The notes under the pieces: model-generated | What the model saw: the letters and a program-made list of their open reading frames with translations, nothing else | Told to the model about the DNA's origin: nothing | The model's database searches: none | DNA from: Alphaproteobacteria bacterium | GTDB taxonomy: Bacteria > Pseudomonadota > Alphaproteobacteria > RF32 > CAG-239 | Length of the DNA: 64,000 bases | Assembly (NCBI GenBank): GCA_015062285.1 | Contig: SUUY01000004.1 | Location: 62,001 to 126,000, forward strand | Direction of reading: 5' to 3' | In this document: piece by piece, positions 16,388 through 24,472 of the stretch | Numbering within the stretch: the first letter of the stretch is position 1 | How the letters are laid out: each line of letters starts with the position of its first letter | Position numbers and translations under genes: made by a program

Positions 16388-17292
16388 CAAAACTTCCTTA
16401 TATCTTCATCGGGAACTTCTCTTAGCACATTTTCTAATGCTGAATTTGTTTTTTTGGGTGAGATAATTTTCAAAACAATGATTTGATCCCCTCCTTTGAT
16501 ACCTTTGCCTTTTAGCCTTAATTTTTCACCGCTGGAAGCATATGGAGGAATATTAACAACAACTTTTCCGCTAATGGTAGGAACCGTAACTTTTGCTCCC
16601 AATATAGCCTCTTTTACGGATATAGGCAAATCAATCAAAATATTATTACCCTCAAGATTAAAATAAGGGTGCTTATCAACATTGAGTGTTATTAAAACGT
16701 CTCCAGCACTTCCTCCATTGTAGCTTTGATGCCCAAGCCCCTTAAGGCGAAGTGTTTGACCATCTTTAGTACCTGCCGGAATTTTTACATTAATATTCTT
16801 GCCATTGATATTTACGGTTTTCTCATCACCACGAGCTGCCGAAAGAAAATCTATGCGCATGGTATAGTTGATGTCTTCTCCCTTGCGAGGACGCCTTGTT
16901 GACGAGCTAAATCCTCCGCCAAAGCCACTTTGACTTCCTGTGAATTGTGAAAAAATATCACTGCCAAAAATCGATGAAAAGTCAAAATCTCCACCACCGG
17001 CATTATAATATGAACCACCCCCGAAGGGATTTCCACCACCGGCAAAACCTGCTCCATATCCTGTTGGTTTTCCATCGCAATCTATTTCATTATTATCGTA
17101 TTTTTTACGTTTTTCTTTATCGCCCAAAATATCATAAGCACAGGATATTTCTTTAAATTTTTCAGCAGCATCTTTGTTATCTTTATTCAAATCAGGGTGA
17201 TATTTGCGTGCAAGCTTGCGGTATGCAGATTTAATATCTGCCTCTGATGCATCTTTCGAAACTCCAAGCACATGATATAAATTTTTATTCAT
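16387..17292 (-). CDS. CbpA-like J-domain co-chaperone
   Basis: A 301-residue class II DnaJ protein. The J domain (residues 1-70) has HPD at 32-34; a Gly/Phe-rich linker covers about 75-130; then come the two C-terminal substrate-binding domains (about 140-290), with no zinc-finger CxxCxGxG repeats. This is the CbpA architecture, a co-chaperone that stimulates DnaK ATP hydrolysis and in E. coli also binds curved DNA. The full dnaJ lies 20 kb away in this window, so this is an additional J protein. It forms an operon with the DUF1349 gene. Confidence 0.9.
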   Translation of the reverse strand: MNKNLYHVLGVSKDASEADIKSAYRKLARKYHPDLNKDNKDAAEKFKEISCAYDILGDKEKRKKYDNNEIDCDGKPTGYGAGFAGGGNPFGGGSYYNAGGGDFDFSSIFGSDIFSQFTGSQSGFGGGFSSSTRRPRKGEDINYTMRIDFLSAARGDEKTVNINGKNINVKIPAGTKDGQTLRLKGLGHQSYNGGSAGDVLITLNVDKHPYFNLEGNNILIDLPISVKEAILGAKVTVPTISGKVVVNIPPYASSGEKLRLKGKGIKGGDQIIVLKIISPKKTNSALENVLREVPDEDIRKF

Positions 17293-17354
17293 ACTAAAAA
17301 ACCTCTCTTATGTGCTATATAGGAAGAAAAAGGGCTTATTGCAAGTTTTGTTTA

Positions 17355-17657
17355 CTAAAATTGAGTAATTTTCTGACAAACAAATGTTGCTCGGCGGTAG
17401 TAATCCGGTCGCATTGTAATTTCATATAATGAAGCTTGTTTTCCGCCTCTGTCTTGACAATATAAAGCTGCAACCGGAGCTATCTCATCAACACGAATAT
17501 CTTTGTATTCATATACAACATGGGTTGGGGATTTTGAAACAACTCTCACATGGGAAGCAATATAATTATAGTTTGGCTCTTCCCATGCAATTTGTTCAGA
17601 CTTTGATGCACAAGATGTTATTGCCGCTACAAGGCATAACATTAAAAATCTTTTCAT
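17355..17657 (-). CDS. Small lipoprotein
   Basis: A 100-residue predicted lipoprotein. The signal peptide ends in the lipobox A-I-T-S-C at residues 12-16, so it should be lipid-anchored in the envelope. The mature part has two further cysteines (YCQDRGG and FVCQK) that could form a disulfide. I do not recognise a named family; similar short lipoproteins occur in alphaproteobacteria. Its ATG overlaps the stop of the 56-residue upstream gene, so they are coupled. Confidence 0.78.
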   Translation of the reverse strand: MKRFLMLCLVAAITSCASKSEQIAWEEPNYNYIASHVRVVSKSPTHVVYEYKDIRVDEIAPVAALYCQDRGGKQASLYEITMRPDYYRRATFVCQKITQF

Positions 17658-17827
17658 TAATTAATCTCCTGCGTTTTTGAAGACTTTACAGAGGTCTTTT
17701 TCTTCTCTTTCTCTACCTCCAAAGGGGAAAGGCCTTCAACAGTGATTCCTCCTTTTTGAGCAACTACTTTGCGACGCATATCCATTAGGTGTTTACGAGC
17801 TTTGTCATAATCATATTGGTATTCCAT
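17657..17827 (-). CDS. Small charged protein, unknown
   Basis: A 56-residue soluble protein. GGAGG eight bases before the ATG at 17827 decides this start; a longer frame would put that site inside the gene. The sequence begins MEYQYDYDKAR and is Lys/Ser-rich at the end, with no signal or membrane segment. It is coupled to the lipoprotein gene downstream. No family recognised. Good translation signals make it likely real despite the length. Confidence 0.65.
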   Translation of the reverse strand: MEYQYDYDKARKHLMDMRRKVVAQKGGITVEGLSPLEVEKEKKKTSVKSSKTQEIN

Positions 17828-17885
17828 ATTAACCTCCATGTTGCCTAATTTGTTCTAATGTTACCATATTTTTATTAAGCAAAGA

Positions 17886-18188
17886 TTAATCTAAGGTATT
17901 ATATATTTCTTTTCCGGCTTTAATCAGAATGTCATACACTTTTTGATTAGTTGAATTTTTGGTGCGGGTGTTTTGTAACTTATCTAACATTCTTTGTAAC
18001 TTTTGATTAAATCGGGCGTTTTCACGAAGTTTTTCAATATTGGATAAATTTTCTTCATCGTTTATCTTATAGTTAACTACAGCCTTTAAGGTGGCAATAT
18101 ATTGGGCATCTCTTTGAGATGAAAACTGAGATTGCGCCGAAAACGGGCACAAAACCAAACAAATAACAAAAGCAAAAAACATCTTCAT
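17886..18188 (-). CDS. Small secreted protein, unknown
   Basis: A 100-residue exported protein: signal peptide over residues 1-20 (cleavage near SAQS-QF), then a helical mature part with Asn/Lys-rich stretches. The ATG at 18188 is preceded by GGAGG at good spacing; the longer GTG frame would consume it. It leads the small minus-strand group with the 56-residue protein and the lipoprotein, all envelope-related or tiny. No family recognised and no catalytic motif. Confidence 0.72.
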   Translation of the reverse strand: MKMFFAFVICLVLCPFSAQSQFSSQRDAQYIATLKAVVNYKINDEENLSNIEKLRENARFNQKLQRMLDKLQNTRTKNSTNQKVYDILIKAGKEIYNTLD

Positions 18189-18285
18189 TTTTGTTGCCTC
18201 CACAAAAAGATTGTTTTTAGAGTAATTAGAAATATACTACTATTATCAGAATCGATTTACTATTTTTTTTTGAAAGTTATTAAAT

Positions 18286-19260
18286 ATGAAAAAAACAATG
18301 TGGGTGCTACTTGATGACAGAATGGGAAGTGTCGGGCAAGCTAAAGGAATTATACAAGCTATCGGCGATAAAATTGAAGTAGTAGAAAAGCAGTTGGTTT
18401 ACAACAAATGGGCAAGATTACCTAACTTCTTAAAAAGGGCCTCATTTATTGGTGTTAACATAGCAAAAAGCTCTAATCTTAACGAGGATTTTCCCAATTT
18501 AATTTTATCGACCAGCAGACGAACCGCAACGGTTGCCCTCAAGCTAAAAAAACAATCTAAAGGAAAGAGCAAAATTATTCAACTAATGCACCCGGGAAAC
18601 TTTGGCATCAAAAAGATGGATTTGATTATTGTTCCCGAGCATGATGCAAAAAAATGCCACGGATCAAATTTCTTTATGATTACAGGATGCCCTCATAGAG
18701 TAACAGACAAAACAGTAAAAGAGGCTGCTGAAAAGTGGCATGATGAGTTCAAAGATCTTCCTAAACCATGGTTATCGGTTATTGTTGGCGGCTCTATTAA
18801 AGGCCATCCTTTCGGTCTTGAAAATGCAAGAAATTTGGGAATAGCAGCAAGAAACATTGTAAATGTTTTGGGCGGATCTATTTTAATCACAACCTCAAGA
18901 AGAACAGGTGCCGAAGCAGAAAAAGAAATTATGAAACAGCTACAAGGTGTTCCGATGCATACTTTTTTGTGGGGAGAAAAGAAAGACAATCCTTACATGG
19001 GGTATTTGTCTTGTGCAGATAAAATTTTAATCACGGGAGACTCCGTATCTATGTGCAGTGAAGCTTGTGGCACCGGCAAATCAGCATTGATATTTTGCGG
19101 AAAAGGATGGCTTACAAAAAAACATATGCGCTTTGCGCAATCTCTTGTTGATGGGAACTACGCAACGATGGTTGATGATCCCAACGCTTTGAGTTTTAAG
19201 CCAAAACATATTTTGAACACATCAGAAAAAATAGCAAAAAAAATCTTAGAAATCAGGTAA
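18286..19260 (+). CDS. ELM1 family protein (mitochondrial fission ELM1-like)
   Basis: A 324-residue protein of the ELM1/DUF1022 family, found in alphaproteobacteria and plants. In plants ELM1 acts in mitochondrial division; the bacterial role is unproven, and the fold resembles nucleotide-sugar glycosyltransferases. Landmarks are WVLLDDRMGSVGQAKG at the start, STSRRTATVAL, IQLMHPG, VGGSIKGHPF near 167-176 and TTSRRTG plus ITGDSVSMCSEA in the second half, the last typical of GT-B nucleotide sites. It is divergent from the small secreted protein and ends in a 15-base overlap with the convergent RquA-like gene. Confidence 0.87.
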   Translation: MKKTMWVLLDDRMGSVGQAKGIIQAIGDKIEVVEKQLVYNKWARLPNFLKRASFIGVNIAKSSNLNEDFPNLILSTSRRTATVALKLKKQSKGKSKIIQLMHPGNFGIKKMDLIIVPEHDAKKCHGSNFFMITGCPHRVTDKTVKEAAEKWHDEFKDLPKPWLSVIVGGSIKGHPFGLENARNLGIAARNIVNVLGGSILITTSRRTGAEAEKEIMKQLQGVPMHTFLWGEKKDNPYMGYLSCADKILITGDSVSMCSEACGTGKSALIFCGKGWLTKKHMRFAQSLVDGNYATMVDDPNALSFKPKHILNTSEKIAKKILEIR

Positions 19261-19998
19261 AAATGCTTCTTCTTTTTTATTGCTATCAGTAGCGAAAGCT
19301 ACTTCAAGAGGGCTTACTTTTTTTGTTGCTACCAGTCTTTGAAACATTCTTCCAAAATATGTACTTTTACGCCAAGTGAAGTTTGTGCGATGATTAGCAT
19401 AGCTTTCTATGCTGCGATCCCAAAGTTTTTCAGCAAAGGGATTTTTTAAACGGTTATACATCCGCACCAGATAACGCAAGGGGTGCCAAAACAATGGTTT
19501 GTGGTAATCTATAAAAACAACCTCGCCTCCTGGCTTAACTGCCCTTAAAGCATTGTTTATAACTTTAGCTTTGGTTGCCGGAGGGAGTTCTTGCAACAAC
19601 ATAAAGCACAAAACGGTATCATATTGTTCTTCAATCTCTATTTTGGATGCATCTTGCTGAAAAATATTCATAGCCGGATATATGTGCCCATATTTTTCTT
19701 TATTGCGAGAAACCTGCAATCCATTAACATCTAGGATATCATACTGACCATAAGCCCCTACTCTTTGAGCTGTTTGATCTATTTGGTCACCAAAAACCAA
19801 GCCAAGTTGCAATACGCTTTGATTTATTTTTACGCCATGCAGTGCTGCATTTACCAGTCTATCATATTGAAAAAATGTTCGTAAATTACAAAAAAGCTTA
19901 CCATCAAAAGAATTTGACTTATCTATGTCGCTATATATATCACCATATATAACACCTGAATATGGCGGTATTTTAGAATTGTTATCTTCATCTATCAT
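19246..19998 (-). CDS. rquA: RquA-like rhodoquinone biosynthesis methyltransferase-fold protein
   Basis: A 250-residue SAM-binding protein resembling RquA, which converts ubiquinone to rhodoquinone, the low-potential quinone used with fumarate reductase under anoxia. The N-terminal IPPYSGVIYGDIYSD, the LQLGLVFGDQ SAM-site equivalent in place of the classic methyltransferase glycine loop, LCFMLLQELPP, and PGGEVVFIDYHKP followed by WHPLRYLVRM agree with what I know of RquA. Confirmation needs alignment, since related class I methyltransferases share some of this. It starts one base after the HPt gene and closes the rsmE / regulator / HPt operon. Its 3' end overlaps ELM1. Confidence 0.75.
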   Translation of the reverse strand: MIDEDNNSKIPPYSGVIYGDIYSDIDKSNSFDGKLFCNLRTFFQYDRLVNAALHGVKINQSVLQLGLVFGDQIDQTAQRVGAYGQYDILDVNGLQVSRNKEKYGHIYPAMNIFQQDASKIEIEEQYDTVLCFMLLQELPPATKAKVINNALRAVKPGGEVVFIDYHKPLFWHPLRYLVRMYNRLKNPFAEKLWDRSIESYANHRTNFTWRKSTYFGRMFQRLVATKKVSPLEVAFATDSNKKEEAFLPDF

Positions 19999-19999
19999 T

Positions 20000-20314
20000 T
20001 TATTGCTCCATTTGCATAAAAAACCGTTCTACTTCCTTAAATTCTACATCAAATAACTCTTTAGCTTCTAATATTTGCAATGATGCTTTTTTTAACCTTT
20101 TTTTCAGAATGTTTTCTTCAATAATTTGGCTTTTGCGAGCAAATTCATTCATGCCAAATATTTTACTCCCTGAACGCCAGTTATGAAAAACCAGCTTTTT
20201 TTGCTCCCAATCAAGCTTATCCATCTTTTGCCAAGAAAGATCTGCTTCACGCTTATATTCTTGCCAAAGAAAAAGCATTTTTTTTATTCCGAAAACTTCT
20301 AAATATTTTTGCAT
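20000..20314 (-). CDS. HPt-like phosphotransfer protein
   Basis: A 104-residue all-helical protein. Residues 44-54 read H-N-W-R-S-G-S-K-I-F-G, matching the histidine phosphotransfer pattern HxxKGSxxxxG with Arg for Lys, and the following helix (EFARKSQIIEENIL) fits the HPt alpha helix. H44 would carry the phosphate. Such proteins shuttle phosphate between a hybrid kinase and a response regulator. The gene lies seven bases behind a NarL-type response regulator and one base ahead of rquA. No kinase is adjacent, so the donor is unknown. Recognised by pattern only. Confidence 0.65.
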   Translation of the reverse strand: MQKYLEVFGIKKMLFLWQEYKREADLSWQKMDKLDWEQKKLVFHNWRSGSKIFGMNEFARKSQIIEENILKKRLKKASLQILEAKELFDVEFKEVERFFMQMEQ

Positions 20315-20321
20315 TTTCTTA

Positions 20322-20996
20322 CTATTTACTATTATTAATTAACCCCAAACGATTAGCTTCTATAACGGCACCGGTGCGGTTATATACATTTAATATTTTC
20401 AATATTGCCGTTACATGTAATTTTACAGTACCTTCAGTTAAGCCAAGCTCATATGCTATTTGTTTGTTCGCCTTTCCCTGTGCAATAAGACGAATTACAT
20501 CAATCTGGCGAGGAGATAAGATTTTAATTTTTTCTGATGAACTTTGATCTTCCGTGATATTTTCAACCTGTTTTAATAAATCAAACTCATTTTGTTTTGT
20601 TGCCTGAAGCAGTTCCGGAGGAATATAAACACCGCCGGATAAAACAAGGTTTACGGCACTAATAATCACTGCGTTGGAAGATGTTTTCGGAATATATCCC
20701 GCCGCTCCAATTTCTATAGTTTTTTGCACAATTTCTTTCTCAAATACTGCAGATAATATTATTATCGGCGTTTCCGGCAACGTTTTATGTATAAACTCAA
20801 TGGCTTCTAACCAATCAGATCCAGGCATTGCCAAATCGGTTAAAACAAGATCGAAACCCTTATTATCTTTGATTTTCTCAAATACTTCCGTATAATTTTT
20901 AGCCGACACTATAGTCATGTTTTGGTCAAAATCATGAAGAATGAGTTCCAATCCTTTTAAAAATAACTCATGATCATCTGCTATAAGTATTTTCAT
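20322..20996 (-). CDS. NarL/LuxR-type response regulator
   Basis: A 224-residue DNA-binding response regulator. Receiver domain (1-120): acidic pair DD at 7-8, phosphoacceptor D54 in LVLTDLAMPG, Lys of the switch in YIPKTSS. C-terminal LuxR helix-turn-helix (about 160-220): LSPRQIDVIRLIAQGKANKQIA and TEGTVKLHVTAILKIL. It should regulate transcription when phosphorylated. I chose the ATG at 20996, which overlaps the rsmE stop (ATGA) and has AAGGAGG before it; the track-length frame is longer. The next genes are HPt and RquA-like, so it may control that operon or anaerobic respiration. Confidence 0.92.
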   Translation of the reverse strand: MKILIADDHELFLKGLELILHDFDQNMTIVSAKNYTEVFEKIKDNKGFDLVLTDLAMPGSDWLEAIEFIHKTLPETPIIILSAVFEKEIVQKTIEIGAAGYIPKTSSNAVIISAVNLVLSGGVYIPPELLQATKQNEFDLLKQVENITEDQSSSEKIKILSPRQIDVIRLIAQGKANKQIAYELGLTEGTVKLHVTAILKILNVYNRTGAVIEANRLGLINNSK

Positions 20997-21766
20997 AGTT
21001 CCTCCTTGCTTTTCCAGTCTCCAGAAACGGCCTGCCAAATTGATAATGACGCAACTACCGCTGTTTCGGCTCGTAAAATTCTTGGACCTAAAGACACCGG
21101 TATAACAAATGGTTTTGAATACAACAATTTGGCTTCTTGTTCAGAAAAACCACCTTCAGGTCCTACTAAAATTGCTACTTTTTCGCTGTGGTTTTCGTTA
21201 AATACTTGGGCACAACTTTTTCCGTCTCTACGTTCATCCATAAAAAACAATATGCGCGATTGGTCCCAATTATCTAATATTGCTTCTAATTTTTGAGGAA
21301 TTTTAAGTTCCGGAACATCAAGTCGCTCACTTTGTTGACTTGCTTCCACCATTTGTAGGATAATTCTTTCTGAGCGCAATTTGTCGGTTATTCCATATTG
21401 AGTAATAACCGGAACAAGTTTTTTTATGCCTAATTCTACAGCTTTCTCTATCAAGAAATCCATTCTGTCTTTTTTTATAGGCGAAAACATAAGCCAAATA
21501 TCCGGTGTTTGCGTTGCTGCTCTTGTTTGTTCCAGGACTCTGATTTGGGTTTCTTTTTTGCTAATTTTAATAATTTGGGTCAGATACTCCCCATCCCTGG
21601 CATTAAAGCATAAAATTTCCATACCATTTTTCAGGCGCATAACATTACACAAATAATGAGATTGGTCCTCAGAAAGAGTAATAACAGAACCTTTTTGCAA
21701 AAGTGTACTTGTCCAAATTCTGATTTTGGTTTTATTTTGAGTTTTTATTTCTTTATCTTCTTTCAT
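20993..21766 (-). CDS. rsmE: 16S rRNA (uracil-1498-N3)-methyltransferase RsmE
   Basis: A 257-residue SPOUT methyltransferase. The N-terminal PUA-like part holds EDQSHYLCNVMRL; the C-terminal knot has KKDRMDFLIEKAVELG, QSERLDVP, VGPEGGFS and the closing LGPRILRAETA. These are the RsmE signatures for modifying U1498 of 16S rRNA with SAM. It heads the operon with the response regulator, HPt and RquA-like genes and overlaps the regulator by four bases. The gap to the divergent cmk gene is about 105 bases and holds the promoters. Confidence 0.95.
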   Translation of the reverse strand: MKEDKEIKTQNKTKIRIWTSTLLQKGSVITLSEDQSHYLCNVMRLKNGMEILCFNARDGEYLTQIIKISKKETQIRVLEQTRAATQTPDIWLMFSPIKKDRMDFLIEKAVELGIKKLVPVITQYGITDKLRSERIILQMVEASQQSERLDVPELKIPQKLEAILDNWDQSRILFFMDERRDGKSCAQVFNENHSEKVAILVGPEGGFSEQEAKLLYSKPFVIPVSLGPRILRAETAVVASLSIWQAVSGDWKSKEEL

Positions 21767-21872
21767 TTTTTATTTTTCTTGGCATAACCGTTAAATAAAG
21801 TTTCTCTTCAATGGCTAATGGGTATATCTTATACCTAGAAAGTAAACAAAAACATAATTTTCGGATAAAACT

Positions 21873-22526
21873 ATGATTATAACCATTGACGGACCTGCCT
21901 CTGCAGGAAAAGGTACTTTAGCAAAAAAATTGGCAGAAAAATATTTAATGGCTTATTTTGACACCGGAATGGTATATCGAGCTGTTGGGCTGGAACTTGT
22001 ATTGTCCGAGAAAGATATTTATAATACTGCTGACGCAAAAAACATTGCAGAAAATCTTACTTTTCAAAAAATGATGTCGTTATCTTCGCATCCTGATTTT
22101 CGCTCTGATATCGGGGGTAGAGCTGCATCTGTAGTGGCTGCAATTCCTGAAGTTAGAAATGCTCTATTAAAGATGCAACAGGATTTTGCATTGAACCCTG
22201 TTTTTGCTGATGGATCGCAAGCAAGCGGAGTTATTTATGATGGCAGAGATACCGGTACTGTTGTTTGTCCGCATGCTGACCTTAAACTATTTGTGACGGC
22301 TTCTTCAGAAGTTCGTGCCGAAAGACGATATAAAGAATTTCAGGAAAAAGGAATCGTCAAAACATATGAAGAAGTATTGAGCCAAATAAAAGAACGTGAT
22401 GAACGTGATGAAAAAAGATCTGCAGCACCATTAAAACCAGCCGAAGATGCTATAATTTTAGATACCTCAAATTATACGGCTCAGCAAGTTTTTGAAAAAG
22501 TTTGCAAAATCATCGATTCTTTGTAA
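21873..22526 (+). CDS. cmk: Cytidylate kinase
   Basis: A 217-residue nucleoside monophosphate kinase that phosphorylates CMP/dCMP. P-loop GPASAGKGT at 7-15, DTGMVYRAV near 30, the CMP-binding YDGRDTGTVV with substrate Arg and Asp, and RRYKEFQEKG in the lid. Length and order fit bacterial Cmk. It precedes rpsA, the classical cmk-rpsA pairing. There is a separate rpsA promoter in between. Confidence 0.95.
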   Translation: MIITIDGPASAGKGTLAKKLAEKYLMAYFDTGMVYRAVGLELVLSEKDIYNTADAKNIAENLTFQKMMSLSSHPDFRSDIGGRAASVVAAIPEVRNALLKMQQDFALNPVFADGSQASGVIYDGRDTGTVVCPHADLKLFVTASSEVRAERRYKEFQEKGIVKTYEEVLSQIKERDERDEKRSAAPLKPAEDAIILDTSNYTAQQVFEKVCKIIDSL

Positions 22527-22532
22527 AAAAGC

Positions 22533-22560
22533 TTGAAAAATAAATATTTATCTGTATAAA
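22533..22560 (+). promoter_or_regulatory. Sigma70-type promoter upstream of rpsA
   Basis: TTGAAA (22533-22538), 16 bases, TATAAA (22555-22560). The resulting leader of about 105 bases before the rpsA ATG contains GC-rich pieces able to pair (ACCGC with GCGGT), a possible site for S1 autoregulation. Confidence 0.6.
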
Positions 22561-22672
22561 TTAAGCAACCGCGAATCGCAGGGTGTGCTGCTTGCGGTAT
22601 GTTAACCTCACACAAGTCCGCCTCAGTGTTTAATTTTATAGAGGAATGGCATTTTTGAAATTTGTTTAATAT

Positions 22673-24355
22673 ATGATCAATACTGATATTAAAATCCCTG
22701 AAACCAACGAAAATTTTGAAGCTTTGTTGAACGAGCAATTCGGCGACAAAGGCATTACCGGTTCTGTTGTTAAGGGAACAATCATCAAATTAACTTCTGA
22801 TTTTGCTACTGTTGATGTTGGTTTGAAATCTGAAGGACGCATTCCTATGCGTGAATTTGGCCAAAATGCCGAACTCAAAATCGGTGATTTGGTAGAAGTT
22901 TATGTTGACCGCTATGAAGATAAAGACGGCAACATTGTTCTTTCTCGTGAAAAAGCTCGTCGTGAAGAAGCTTGGCAAGATTTGGAAAAATGCCTCAACT
23001 CCGGCGAACGCGTTAACGGCGTTATCTTTGGTAGAGTTAAAGGCGGATTTACCGTTGATCTTAACGGTGCAATTGCATTCTTGCCGGGATCTCAAATTGA
23101 TATTCGCCCAATCAGAGATATCACTCCTTTGATGGGTATTACCCAACCATTCCAAATTTTGAAGATGGATAAAGTTAGAGGAAATATCGTTGTTTCTCGC
23201 CGTGTTGTTTTGGAAGAAACTCGTGCAGAAGCTCGTGCAGAACTCATTGATACCTTAAAAGAAGGCTCTGTTCTCGAAGGTGTTGTTAAAAACATCACAG
23301 ATTATGGTGCATTCATTGATTTGGGTGGTGTTGACGGATTATTGCACGTTACCGATATTTCTTGGAAACGCATTAATCACCCTGCAGAGCTTTTGTCTGT
23401 CGGTCAAACTGTTAAAGTACAGGTTATTAAATTCAACGAAGACAATCAAAGAATTTCTTTGGGTATGAAACAACTTGAATCTGACCCATGGCAAAGCGTT
23501 GCTGACAAATACCAAGTTGACGGTATTTACAGCGGTAAAGTTACCAACATCACAGATTATGGTGCTTTCGTAGAATTAGAAGACGGTATTGAAGGTTTGG
23601 TTCACGTTTCTGAAATGAGTTGGACTCGCAAAAACGTACATCCGGGCAAAATCGTTTCTACTTCTCAAGAAGTTCAAGTTAAAGTTTTGGAAGTTGATGC
23701 TGATAAGCGTCGTATTTCTCTCGGAATCAAACAATGCACTCCAAATCCTTGGGCTGCATACATTGAAGAACATCCGGTCGGATCTGTTATTGAAGGCAAA
23801 ATCAAAAACATTACCGAATTTGGTTTGTTCATCGGTTTGTCTGATGAAATTGACGGTATGATTCACCTTTCAGACATCGCTTGGGATCAATCAGGCGAAG
23901 AGGCTGTTAAGGAATATACCAAAGGACAAGATATTCAAGCTAAAATCATTGAGGTTGATGTTGAAAAAGAACGCATCAGCCTTGGCATTAAACAACTTAC
24001 AGAAGACACAAACGGTGCCGCTTTGGCTGCCTTCAAAAAAGGTGACATTGTAAAAGCAACTGTTAAAGGTTCTGATGATAAAGGTGTTATTGCTGAAGTT
24101 GATGGCGCTGCGGCATACATCAAAAAAGCTGACTTGTCTAAAGAAAAATCAGCTCAAAATCCGGAAAACTACAACGAAGGTGATGTTTTGGAAGCAAAAA
24201 TCACTTCTGTTGATAAGAAAAACGGTAGACTGAACCTCTCTGTTAAAGCTCTCGAAATTGAGGAAGAGAAAAAGGCTTTGGAAGAATATTCTTCTGCAAC
24301 CGGAAACTCTGCTCTTGGAGATGCTTTGGGCGAGGCTCTTAAAAAGAACGCTTAG
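22673..24355 (+). CDS. rpsA: 30S ribosomal protein S1
   Basis: A 560-residue S1 protein, close to the E. coli length (557), made of six S1 RNA-binding repeats. The repeated signatures are visible: VKGTIIKLTSDFATVDVGLKSEGRIP, then four canonical copies of NITDYGAFIDL / GLLHVTDISW type near residues 200-450, and a weaker last copy near 455-530. It recruits mRNAs to the small subunit. It is preceded by its own promoter and a GC-rich leader and closed by a strong terminator. The codon usage is that of a highly expressed gene, more regular than its neighbours. Confidence 0.97.
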   Translation: MINTDIKIPETNENFEALLNEQFGDKGITGSVVKGTIIKLTSDFATVDVGLKSEGRIPMREFGQNAELKIGDLVEVYVDRYEDKDGNIVLSREKARREEAWQDLEKCLNSGERVNGVIFGRVKGGFTVDLNGAIAFLPGSQIDIRPIRDITPLMGITQPFQILKMDKVRGNIVVSRRVVLEETRAEARAELIDTLKEGSVLEGVVKNITDYGAFIDLGGVDGLLHVTDISWKRINHPAELLSVGQTVKVQVIKFNEDNQRISLGMKQLESDPWQSVADKYQVDGIYSGKVTNITDYGAFVELEDGIEGLVHVSEMSWTRKNVHPGKIVSTSQEVQVKVLEVDADKRRISLGIKQCTPNPWAAYIEEHPVGSVIEGKIKNITEFGLFIGLSDEIDGMIHLSDIAWDQSGEEAVKEYTKGQDIQAKIIEVDVEKERISLGIKQLTEDTNGAALAAFKKGDIVKATVKGSDDKGVIAEVDGAAAYIKKADLSKEKSAQNPENYNEGDVLEAKITSVDKKNGRLNLSVKALEIEEEKKALEEYSSATGNSALGDALGEALKKNA

Positions 24356-24378
24356 TTTAAATTAATCTTTGCTTCTTA

Positions 24379-24411
24379 GGGCAGGCTTTAAAATAAAGTC
24401 TGCCCTTTTTA
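24379..24411 (+). terminator. rpsA intrinsic terminator
   Basis: GGGCAGGCTTTA pairs with AAGTCTGCCC (the loop region is AAATA), followed by TTTTT. It ends the rpsA transcript about 25 bases after the stop. Confidence 0.9.
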
Positions 24412-24472
24412 TTGCTTTATTAACCTATTTAGATTAGCATAATAAAAAAGAATTATAATAAAAGGATACATC

